Origin: Bacteroidaceae bacterium
GTDB taxonomy: Bacteria; Bacteroidota; Bacteroidia; Bacteroidales; Bacteroidaceae
Length of the DNA stretch: 16,547 nt
Assembly: GCA_017551845.1 (NCBI GenBank)
Contig: JAFZKR010000069.1
Coordinates: forward strand, 1 to 16,547
Direction: 5' to 3'
A program made the translations under genes and the position numbers. Positions 1 to 7,137 of the stretch are shown in pieces. Within the stretch, counting starts at the first letter, position 1. Every line of letters begins with the position of its first letter. The notes under the pieces are model-generated. The model ran no database searches, was not told where the DNA came from, and was given only the letters and a program-made list of their open reading frames with translations.

Positions 1-632
1 ATCTCAGAGTTCTTAAGGTCACCGTCAATGGTCTTGGGGCAGCCGATAACCTGTACACCAGCGCCGATAGCCTTGTAGTACTCGGCCAGAACGCATGCGT
101 TGGTGTTTGAATCATCACCGCCTATGATAACCAGAGCCTTGATGTCAAGAGCCTTCAGTATCTCCAGACCCTTGTCAAACTGGTCCTTCTTTTCCAGTTT
201 GGTACGGCCTGAACCGATGATATCAAAACCGCCGGTGTTGCGGTACTCGTCAATGATATCGGCTGTGAGTTCCATATAGTTGTGGTCAACCAGACCGCCG
301 GGGCCCAGGATGAAACCGTACAGCTTGTTGGCAGGGTTGAGCTTCTTGAGGCCGTCAAACAGACCTGCTATAACGTTGTGTCCGCCGGGAGCCTGACCGC
401 CTGACAGGATAACACCTGCGTTCAGAGCCTTCTTGGCAACGTCACCATTGGCCGGCTCAAACTTGAGATACGGCATGCCGTAAGTGTTGGGGAAGAGCTT
501 CTTAACCTCTTCCTGGTCAGCTACTGACTGTGTGGGAGCACCCTCAACAGCCTTCAAAGCACCGCGGAGAGCCTTGGGAAGTTTAGGCTGATAAGCGGCA
601 CGTGCAATCTGTAATGCGCTTTTTGTACTCAT
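1..632 (-). CDS. pfp: Pyrophosphate-dependent 6-phosphofructokinase (5' part, runs off the window)
   Basis: Reading the minus strand from the ATG at 632-630 gives 210 codons with no stop before the window edge, so only the N-terminal part is present. The enzyme phosphorylates fructose 6-phosphate to fructose 1,6-bisphosphate in the cytoplasm and is the usual glycolytic phosphofructokinase of Bacteroidales. Visible motifs are SGGQAPGGHN (residues 77-86), the phosphoryl-donor loop GGDDSN (171-176) and the substrate/catalytic loop PKTIDGDL (199-206). The Asp at the fourth position of GGDDSN, where ATP enzymes have Gly (GGDGS), is the family signature for PPi use. The N-terminal extension before the first glycine-rich loop fits the long PPi-PFK clade. 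There is no Shine-Dalgarno sequence before the ATG, which is normal for Bacteroidota. The gene is divergent from the lipid kinase. PPi dependence is inferred from the motif. Confidence 0.93.
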   Translation of the reverse strand, partial: MSTKSALQIARAAYQPKLPKALRGALKAVEGAPTQSVADQEEVKKLFPNTYGMPYLKFEPANGDVAKKALNAGVILSGGQAPGGHNVIAGLFDGLKKLNPANKLYGFILGPGGLVDHNYMELTADIIDEYRNTGGFDIIGSGRTKLEKKDQFDKGLEILKALDIKALVIIGGDDSNTNACVLAEYYKAIGAGVQVIGCPKTIDGDLKNSE

Positions 633-662
633 TTCGATTTATGTAATTATTAATACTCCTTG

Positions 663-693
663 TAATAGTAAAAGTGACGCAAATTTCGTCAAA
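663..693 (-). promoter_or_regulatory. Candidate promoter for the phosphofructokinase gene
   Basis: On the minus strand there is TTTG (693-690), exactly 19 bases, then TACTATTA (670-663). This is the -33/-7 spacing of the Bacteroidota primary sigma factor (TTTG, 19-21 bases, TAnnTTTG). The -7 box keeps the TA and two of the Ts but is not a full match. It lies about 30 bases upstream of the start codon, leaving a short AT-rich leader. Confidence 0.5.
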
Positions 694-739
694 AATGCGC
701 AACCCTACAAACTAAGCACACTTAAGTTTCAAAAATAAT

Positions 740-755
740 TATCTTTGTACATTTG
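740..755 (+). promoter_or_regulatory. Two abutting Bacteroidota -7 boxes upstream of the lipid kinase
   Basis: TATCTTTG (740-747) is followed directly by TACATTTG (748-755). Both are perfect matches to the Bacteroidota -7 consensus TAnnTTTG. No perfect -33 TTTG lies at the ideal distance; GTTTC at 726-730 is the closest for the second box. The downstream box lies 20 bases before the ATG at 776, so transcripts would have a very short leader. Which box is used, or whether both are, cannot be told from sequence. Confidence 0.6.
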
Positions 756-775
756 TTAACAATAAGCAGATAATA

Positions 776-1672
776 ATGTATTACTGTTTTATCATCAATG
801 ACGAGCCCAGCAAAGCCGGGAACGCCTACAAGATAGAAGCCGACATCAGGCAACTGGACAAACCCATAGAATTTGAGATATACAGGACAACCGCTGAGAA
901 AAGCGCCACCCTTTTCGTGAAGGAGTATTGTGCCGAACATCCTGACAAAGAGACCTGCTTTGTGGCCTGCGGAGGTGACGGCACCATTAACGAGGTGGCC
1001 ACAGGAATGGTGGGAGCCACTAACAAACACCTGGCCGTCCTGGCTTACGGCAGCGGCAATGATTTCATAAAATACTACAAGGACAAGGATTTCCTGAGCA
1101 TCAGGAACCTGGTGAACGGGACACCCCACAAGATTGACATTATGGAGGTGAACGGTGACCGTTACTCCATAAACGTGTGCAATTTCGGTTTCGATTCCGT
1201 AGTGGCGTCCACCGCTAACCGCCTGAGCCGCAAAGGTTGGAAGAACCCCTACCGCTGGGGCATAGCCAAAGCCATATTCTGCGGACGCTTCAACCGTATC
1301 AAAGTCCGTGCCGACGGTGAAGAGCTCAATCCTGACAAACGCATGCTCCTGTGCACTCTCGGCAATAATAACCACGTGGGAGGCGAGTTCTTCTGCTCAC
1401 CCCGCGCCAAGAACGATGACGGACTCATAGAGGTGGGATACTGCAAGACCACCACCCTGCTCACCTTCCTCGGCCTGCTCAAGTTCTATACATTAGGGAC
1501 ACATCTGGATGACCCCAAGGCCAGCAGGCACTTCATATACCGGCAGTCAAAAGTAGTGAGGGTGCACAGCGACGAGACAATAGAGCTGTGTCTTGACGGC
1601 GAGATGCTGTCCGGCCAGGATTTCCGCATCGAAATAATCTCTCAGGCCATCAGTTTCATCATCCCCGCCTAA
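776..1672 (+). CDS. YegS/DagK-family lipid (diacylglycerol-type) kinase
   Basis: This 298-aa soluble protein belongs to the diacylglycerol kinase catalytic-domain family (YegS/BmrU/DgkB type), which phosphorylates diacylglycerol or related lipids with ATP at the inner face of the membrane. The hallmark nucleotide-binding motif GGDGT is at residues 66-70. The YGSGNDF motif (91-97) corresponds to the family's GTGNDFA loop. GGxFxxSP (202-209) with DDG (214-216), and LDGE (273-276), match the C-terminal metal/substrate motifs. Length is typical of the family. No signal peptide or membrane helix is visible. The ATG at 776 follows a tandem -7 element and has no clear Shine-Dalgarno sequence. The next gene starts 9 bp after the stop, so the two are probably co-transcribed. 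The exact lipid substrate cannot be assigned; sphingolipid-type substrates are also possible in Bacteroidales. Confidence 0.88.
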   Translation: MYYCFIINDEPSKAGNAYKIEADIRQLDKPIEFEIYRTTAEKSATLFVKEYCAEHPDKETCFVACGGDGTINEVATGMVGATNKHLAVLAYGSGNDFIKYYKDKDFLSIRNLVNGTPHKIDIMEVNGDRYSINVCNFGFDSVVASTANRLSRKGWKNPYRWGIAKAIFCGRFNRIKVRADGEELNPDKRMLLCTLGNNNHVGGEFFCSPRAKNDDGLIEVGYCKTTTLLTFLGLLKFYTLGTHLDDPKASRHFIYRQSKVVRVHSDETIELCLDGEMLSGQDFRIEIISQAISFIIPA

Positions 1673-1681
1673 GATTGATGT

Positions 1682-4318
1682 ATGAATAGAGCAATCATGA
1701 CATCGGCATTAGCATTTTTGCTTGCAGCAGGAATCACTCCTGCCGCCAGTGGACAAGGTGCTGTCGATGACACGCTGATGCACCTTGCGGGCAACATACA
1801 CCAGTTCAACCGCGAGTTCCCTCAGGAGAAAGTCTATCTGCAGTTCGATAACACCGCCTATTTCCAGGGTGAGGTGATATGGTTCAAGGCTTTCGTGACC
1901 AATGCCACCACTCTGCAACGTGCCCCCAGCAAGGTGCTGTATGTGGATTTGCTTTCGCCTGAAGGATTGATTGTGGAGCAGCTCAAGCTCAAGATTGTGG
2001 CGGGACAGTGTGACGGGGCGTTCGTTCTTATGGACCAGTCCACCTCACAGTCACGGGCGCTCCGTGGTATGGTGAACTACCCCAGCGGTTTCTATGAGGT
2101 GAGGGCCTATACACAGAACATGTTTGATTTCAGCCCTGAATCATTCTTCTCAAGGGTGCTGCCTGTCCTATCCAAACCCAAGAAGGACGGTGATTTCGAT
2201 TCCGGCACCATCAAAACCCAACCAAAGAATACGGCCTTGGAGCTGGAACCCATACGGGAAGATGATGAACACGGAAACCGTAAGATAAACCTGGCATTCT
2301 ATCCGGAGGGCGGCAGCCTGATACGGGGACTGCGAGGCAACGTGGCATTCAAGGCTACCGATGATTCCGGCCTTCCTCTTTCAGGAACGCTCACACTGCC
2401 TGACGGAACGGGCCGGACAGCTACTGTACATGATGGAATGGGCTCGTTCATCACTACACCAACCGGGATATCGGCTGAGAGCGTAGAGTTTACTGACGAG
2501 TCCGGCAACAGCCGCAGAGTACGCCTGCCGTCGGCCCTGAGGAGCGGTTATTCCATGTTGCTCACCATGAAGGATGACAGCAACGTTCATGCCGACATAT
2601 ACCGCACACGGGACCGTAAGGAGAACGAGCTGGGTATCTCCGTGACCTGCAGGGGCGAGCTCATACACTTTGAGAAGGTGAAGGGACAGGACAGCGTGAG
2701 CACGGACATCAACGCCGCAGACTGGCCTATAGGAGTGTGCCGCATAACCCTCTACAACAAGAAGGGCGAGATTCTCTCTTCACGCAGTTTCTTCCACAAC
2801 AACACGGCGTTCACGCCACCCTCCATAGAGATATTCCCTGACAGCCTGAACCGCAGCCCCTTCTCGCGGGAGGTGTTGCGCATGAGGCTCACAGGTCAGG
2901 ACGGCAATCCACTCAAGGACCGTTTCTGCCTCTCGGTGAGGGATGCGGCCGATTACGGCACGGGCAGCGGGGACAACCTCTTGTCGAACCTGCTGTTGTC
3001 ATCGGACCTGAGAGGCTACATACACAATCCGGACTATTACATGGAGAGCGGTGACAGCGTGCATCGTGCGGCTCTTGACCTGCTTACACTGGTACAGGGA
3101 TGGGAGCGTTACGAGTGGAAGGTCATGACCGGACAGGCGGGATTCAGGGAGCGTTACAGGGTGGAGGATAGCCTGAACGTGAACGGGCAGATACTCTCAT
3201 ACGCCAGACATAAACCTGTGTCGGACATCAACGTAATGGCTACAGTCACGCCGCATGATGACAAGACCGCATTCGAGTCATTCCAATACACCACGGACAC
3301 GACGGGATACTTCGGGTTCGACCTGAGCGATTTCTACAACTGGGCACGTATGTCCATAAAGCTCACCTCACAAAAACGGAACGGCAAGATAAAATATGAA
3401 ACCAGTACCAGGATAAAGCTTGACTATACTGACGTACCTGAGCCGAGAGCCATTAGCGAGCAGGAAAAGATTCAGACAAAGAAGGGCGGGAAATCCCGGA
3501 CGGCTGCCAAGTCCGCCGAAGCACAGCCACAGGACACGCTGGATACGGTGATTGACGTTGAGGAGGGCATACTGCTTGACGAGGTGGACATAGTAGCCAA
3601 GCGCCAGTTCATAGACTATGACACGTTCAAGGCCTGGAATGTGGAAAAAGAGACTTATCAGGAACTTGACAAGGGTGAATACACCACTGACCTGAGGGGG
3701 TATCTCATCAATTGCGGATATCATTTCTTTAAACCTATCTTCTGGTATGTCCATTACAAGGACAAAGTCCCGAACAATATCATCATTCCCAATGACCCGA
3801 ATTCTGATGAGCCGAACTCAATCGACATGATGTACGTCAGGAGTATCCTGGTCTATGATGAACCCATGACCAAGCCCCACATATTTCCTCTTGTTCCCCT
3901 GCTCAACGAAAAGAAAAGACAACAACTGGACACCCAGTATTTTATGGAGATGATGGATATGGACGCATCCGGAGAAGCCCGCGGGTCAAGCAAAACATAT
4001 CATCTGATTGATGTTCTGCTCAAGGAGGAATATGAGTTACCCACAGGAGCTGAGATAAGGAACCTGGGCAACAGGACCACAATGATACAGGGATTCTCCG
4101 AAGCGGTGGAGTTCTACGGCCCCTCCTATCCCACCGGACCGGTCACGGGCGATGTGGATTACCGTCGCACTCTCTACTGGAACCCCAACGTTATAACCGA
4201 TGAGAACGGAGAGGCCCGGGTGGAGTTCTACAACAACTCCTTCAGCCGCAGGTTCAGCATAAGCGGCGCCGGAATAACGGCAAGTGGCACACCGTACATT
4301 CTTGATTCGGGCTATTGA
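1682..4318 (+). CDS. Large secreted MG2/plug-like protein, copy 1 (alpha-2-macroglobulin-like ends, no barrel)
   Basis: This 878-aa protein has a signal peptide (residues 1-24, hydrophobic 8-22, cut before Q25). It starts 9 bp after the lipid kinase. Approximate layout: an MG2-like beta domain (48-160, opening with QEKVYLQFDNTAYFQGE); a middle region with the conserved stretch LVQGWERYEWKVMTGQ; a carboxypeptidase-regulatory-like beta sandwich from about 499 (VNGQIL) to 565; a degenerate TonB plug-like region from about 630 (LLDEVDIVAKR) to 730; and a C-terminal segment from about 827 (RRTLYWNPNVITDENGEA) that recalls the macroglobulin A2M region. No thioester motif and no outer-membrane barrel are present, so it is neither a true macroglobulin inhibitor nor a TonB-dependent transporter. 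The family is common in Bacteroidota and has no firm function; it is probably periplasmic or outer-membrane associated. The following gene is its paralogue. Domain names rest on pattern recognition, not a search. Confidence 0.72.
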   Translation: MNRAIMTSALAFLLAAGITPAASGQGAVDDTLMHLAGNIHQFNREFPQEKVYLQFDNTAYFQGEVIWFKAFVTNATTLQRAPSKVLYVDLLSPEGLIVEQLKLKIVAGQCDGAFVLMDQSTSQSRALRGMVNYPSGFYEVRAYTQNMFDFSPESFFSRVLPVLSKPKKDGDFDSGTIKTQPKNTALELEPIREDDEHGNRKINLAFYPEGGSLIRGLRGNVAFKATDDSGLPLSGTLTLPDGTGRTATVHDGMGSFITTPTGISAESVEFTDESGNSRRVRLPSALRSGYSMLLTMKDDSNVHADIYRTRDRKENELGISVTCRGELIHFEKVKGQDSVSTDINAADWPIGVCRITLYNKKGEILSSRSFFHNNTAFTPPSIEIFPDSLNRSPFSREVLRMRLTGQDGNPLKDRFCLSVRDAADYGTGSGDNLLSNLLLSSDLRGYIHNPDYYMESGDSVHRAALDLLTLVQGWERYEWKVMTGQAGFRERYRVEDSLNVNGQILSYARHKPVSDINVMATVTPHDDKTAFESFQYTTDTTGYFGFDLSDFYNWARMSIKLTSQKRNGKIKYETSTRIKLDYTDVPEPRAISEQEKIQTKKGGKSRTAAKSAEAQPQDTLDTVIDVEEGILLDEVDIVAKRQFIDYDTFKAWNVEKETYQELDKGEYTTDLRGYLINCGYHFFKPIFWYVHYKDKVPNNIIIPNDPNSDEPNSIDMMYVRSILVYDEPMTKPHIFPLVPLLNEKKRQQLDTQYFMEMMDMDASGEARGSSKTYHLIDVLLKEEYELPTGAEIRNLGNRTTMIQGFSEAVEFYGPSYPTGPVTGDVDYRRTLYWNPNVITDENGEARVEFYNNSFSRRFSISGAGITASGTPYILDSGY

Positions 4319-4339
4319 CGATTATTCAGAAATCCTCAT

Positions 4340-4360
4340 CCAGCACGTAAGAAGTGCCGG
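4340..4360 (+). other. Imperfect hairpin after the first MG2/plug-like gene
   Basis: CCAGCAC (4340-4346) pairs with GTGCCGG (4354-4360) across a 7-base loop, with one A-C mismatch. It lies 21 bases after the stop codon at 4318. No T-run follows, so a Rho-independent terminator is not supported. It could stabilise the 3' end of the transcript or be chance. Confidence 0.2.
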
Positions 4361-4440
4361 ATATCCGCCTTCAAGTCAGGAAGAAAATGTATTGGTAGCA
4401 GTTTTTTATCTTAACAGGCGTAAAATCAGTAGATTTTGTG

Positions 4441-4448
4441 TAAGTTTG
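4441..4448 (+). promoter_or_regulatory. Candidate -7 box for the second MG2/plug-like gene
   Basis: TAAGTTTG matches the Bacteroidota -7 consensus TAnnTTTG exactly, 33 bases before the preferred start codon at 4482. No good TTTG -33 element lies 19-21 bases upstream. The 163-base spacer is AT-rich compared with the flanking genes. The second paralogue could therefore be transcribed independently, although read-through from upstream is also possible. Confidence 0.45.
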
Positions 4449-4481
4449 GAATGTAAACAACATTTATCCGATTGTTGCCCT

Positions 4482-7133
4482 ATGAATCTGTCCCGCCACA
4501 TACGATCTGTAGCCTTGTCGGTATCATTCATCGCACTGTCCCTGACAGCCGTACAATCCGAGGCCCAGGTTCTGGGCATTCGCGCACGTTCTCATGCCCA
4601 GAGAACATTGATGCGTTATGCCGGCAATTACCACCAGTTCAATGAGATATATCCACAGGAGAAAGTCTATCTGCAGTTTGACAACACCAGCTATTACCAA
4701 GGAGAGACAGTCTGGTTCAAGGCGTACGTTGTGAATGCCAAAGACCATAGCAGAGCTACGAGCAGGGTCCTTTATGTGGAACTTCTTACCGCCGACGGAA
4801 CACTATTGCTCCGGCAGAAGCTTAAAGTCACAGCAGGACAGGCCGACGGCAAGATTGACCTGGTGGAAAGCAATTCCGGGTTGACGGAGACATTAAGGGG
4901 GCAATCATTTCTCGAGAGCGGGTTTTATGAGATTAGGGCCTATACCATGTTTATGCTCAATTTTCAGGAGAAAAACATCTTTTCCAGAATAATACCCGTT
5001 TTCAAAAGGCCCGAGGACCCTCAGAAACCTCTCATCAGCAGTACGGAACTGTCGCCTTACAAGCAAGCCAGAAAGCAGAAACGCATCAGGACCAAGCCAT
5101 TGGATGAACTGAACATAAGCTTCTATCCTGAAGGCGGCAATATTATCATAGGCAGAGATTGTCGTGTGGCATTCAAGGCTGTCGGTGCGGACGGGATGGG
5201 CGTTCATGTGGAAGGAACCGTCAATGATACTCTGCCGTTCAGCACTCTTCATGACGGCATGGGTGATTTCCACATTACTCCTACTGGAACCAAGAACAGC
5301 ATATCAGTCAACTACAAAGGAAAAGATTACACCTTCAAGCTTCCTGCTGCCGAGAGAGACGGTTACGCCTTAAGGCTCAGTCATGAGCCTGGTGATAACC
5401 TGCTGGTCACCTGCATAAGGCCCCAGTCCGGCAAGAACGTCAATTTAGGTCTTGTCCTGAGTTGCCGCGGGGAGATATATGATTATAGGGAAATTAACGA
5501 TAAGCTGGTAACAGCTGTCAGCTACATCTCCATCCCGCTTGAAAATCTACCTGAAGGGGTGTGCCAGGTCCTCATGTACAACACTGACGGGAAAGTACTG
5601 TCATCACGTATGTTCTACCATAAAGGCAACCGCATCACGCCCGAAATCAGCATCATGCAAGACAAGTCCTACTATCATCCGTTCGAGAAGATAGGCTTAG
5701 ACATAGACCTCACCTACAACGGTGAGCCTTTCCGTGACAGGATATGCCTGTCAGTACGTGACAGGAACAGCTTTACCACAGTATATCAGAATGACCTTAG
5801 GACGGATCTGCTGCTCACATCGGACCTTAAAGGCTATATCCATAAGCCTGAATACTATTTCGAACAGGATGACAGTGTCCATGAGAAGGCTCTTGACCTG
5901 CTGATGCTTGTACAGGGCTGGGAACGCTATGACTGGAAAATCATGACGGGCCAAACTAATTTCCGAGAAGTCCACAGGCTTGAAGACAGCCTGTCAGTCA
6001 ACGGTTGGATACTCTCCCCTTTCCTTGACATTAAGCTTGATGGCATGGGGGTGGTTGGTATAGTGGAGCATCCCGAATGGGACGGTGTGGAGCTGTTCTC
6101 CACCAATAGCGCCCAAGGCGGCTATTTCGGGTTCAACGTCTCGGATTTCAACGGGAAGGCGGACTTGCGCCTGTGGACAAACGGGGCTCCGTGGAGCCGT
6201 ATCAACGGAACAGACCTGAAGATACTGCTGGAACGCTCCATCCGGCCCAAGCCCAGGAAGATTTCCGTGGAGGAATCAATGCTGCCGGAGGTAATTGACC
6301 AGAGTACTGACTATGCACATTCCGGTGTAAGGGTTTACACCTTATCCCAGCTGGAGAATCTCGGAAACGATGACGAGGAAGAAGATGATCCTGAGAACCT
6401 AAGTTGGACAAGAATCGGGGACAGCTACATCCTTCCGGATGTCGTCATCAAAGAGAAGCGCATGTTCGTGGATTATGACACTTTCAAGGAATATGACATT
6501 CAGGCGGATACCGATGAGATGCTTGACAATGCGGACTTCACAACGGACCTGTTCGGTTATCTGCTTGACAAGACCGGCAGGACATACACTTTTGACGAGA
6601 CGGTGTTCCTGGTTCATTGCAAGGACCTGAACATTCTGAAAGCCACTAATGTGATGCATCTTGACATGGAGAACATAAAGAATATATATGTGTTTGACGG
6701 ACTCCTCCCGTTGAAAGAGATCAATTTGATAGGTGAGGTCATACATAACAAGATGCGTGAGATAGATTCTATATATACAATGAATGCAAAAATCGAATCA
6801 AATAGACGGTTCTTCCATTTGGTCGACATCACCTTGAAAGACCCCGATGATATGAAGGATTCATACGAACTTATGGACATAAGCAAGCGGCAGACCACCT
6901 TCCAGGGGTTCACAGCTCCTTCGGCCTTCTATTCCCCACAATACCCATCAGGCGCAGTACCCGGTGATGTGGATCACCGCCGCACCCTTTACTGGAACCC
7001 CAACGTGATTACCGATGAACAGGGACATGCGCATGTTGAGTTCTACAACAATTCATATACACATGACTTCCATGTTTCAGGAGCCGGCATAACGGCTTCC
7101 GGTATCCCCTACGTGATGGACAAGGATTTCTGA
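4482..7133 (+). CDS. Large secreted MG2/plug-like protein, copy 2 (paralogue of the preceding gene)
   Basis: This 883-aa protein is annotated from the ATG at 4482, because that start gives a clean signal peptide (hydrophobic 10-24, cut after SEA28). The in-frame ATG at 4284 would lie inside the previous gene and put 66 atypical residues before the signal. Architecture parallels copy 1: MG2-like N-terminus (QEKVYLQFDNTSYYQGE, about 55-165), the LVQGWERYDWKIMTGQ stretch, a carboxypeptidase-regulatory-like unit from about 505 (VNGWIL), a plug-like remnant from about 651 (LPDVVIKEKRMFVDYDTF), and the terminal RRTLYWNPNVITDE (about 833) region. Identity to copy 1 is obvious at both ends and at the central motif and weak between. 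By eye the gene is more AT-rich than copy 1. No barrel or thioester is seen. It is probably exported to the periplasm or outer membrane; function unknown. It converges on the next gene with only 4 bp between stop codons. Confidence 0.72.
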   Translation: MNLSRHIRSVALSVSFIALSLTAVQSEAQVLGIRARSHAQRTLMRYAGNYHQFNEIYPQEKVYLQFDNTSYYQGETVWFKAYVVNAKDHSRATSRVLYVELLTADGTLLLRQKLKVTAGQADGKIDLVESNSGLTETLRGQSFLESGFYEIRAYTMFMLNFQEKNIFSRIIPVFKRPEDPQKPLISSTELSPYKQARKQKRIRTKPLDELNISFYPEGGNIIIGRDCRVAFKAVGADGMGVHVEGTVNDTLPFSTLHDGMGDFHITPTGTKNSISVNYKGKDYTFKLPAAERDGYALRLSHEPGDNLLVTCIRPQSGKNVNLGLVLSCRGEIYDYREINDKLVTAVSYISIPLENLPEGVCQVLMYNTDGKVLSSRMFYHKGNRITPEISIMQDKSYYHPFEKIGLDIDLTYNGEPFRDRICLSVRDRNSFTTVYQNDLRTDLLLTSDLKGYIHKPEYYFEQDDSVHEKALDLLMLVQGWERYDWKIMTGQTNFREVHRLEDSLSVNGWILSPFLDIKLDGMGVVGIVEHPEWDGVELFSTNSAQGGYFGFNVSDFNGKADLRLWTNGAPWSRINGTDLKILLERSIRPKPRKISVEESMLPEVIDQSTDYAHSGVRVYTLSQLENLGNDDEEEDDPENLSWTRIGDSYILPDVVIKEKRMFVDYDTFKEYDIQADTDEMLDNADFTTDLFGYLLDKTGRTYTFDETVFLVHCKDLNILKATNVMHLDMENIKNIYVFDGLLPLKEINLIGEVIHNKMREIDSIYTMNAKIESNRRFFHLVDITLKDPDDMKDSYELMDISKRQTTFQGFTAPSAFYSPQYPSGAVPGDVDHRRTLYWNPNVITDEQGHAHVEFYNNSYTHDFHVSGAGITASGIPYVMDKDF

Positions 7134-7137
7134 AAGG

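Noticed and set aside
722..1375. 217-codon minus-strand open frame antisense to the lipid kinase
   Set aside because: It overlaps the well-supported kinase entirely, has no family motifs, and runs through the promoter region. It is a reading-frame shadow.
4339..4361. Rho-independent terminator between the two MG2/plug-like genes
   Set aside because: The hairpin is short, has a mismatch and lacks a following T-run, so it is listed only as an imperfect hairpin.
4284..4481. 66-codon in-frame upstream extension of the second MG2/plug-like gene
   Set aside because: It starts inside the previous gene, includes the AT-rich spacer with a -7 box, and would bury the clear signal peptide that begins at 4482.
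1682..7133. TonB-dependent receptor calls for the two MG2/plug-like proteins
   Set aside because: Only a short degenerate plug-like region is present. No 22-strand barrel or terminal aromatic barrel signature is visible, so a transporter role is not supported.
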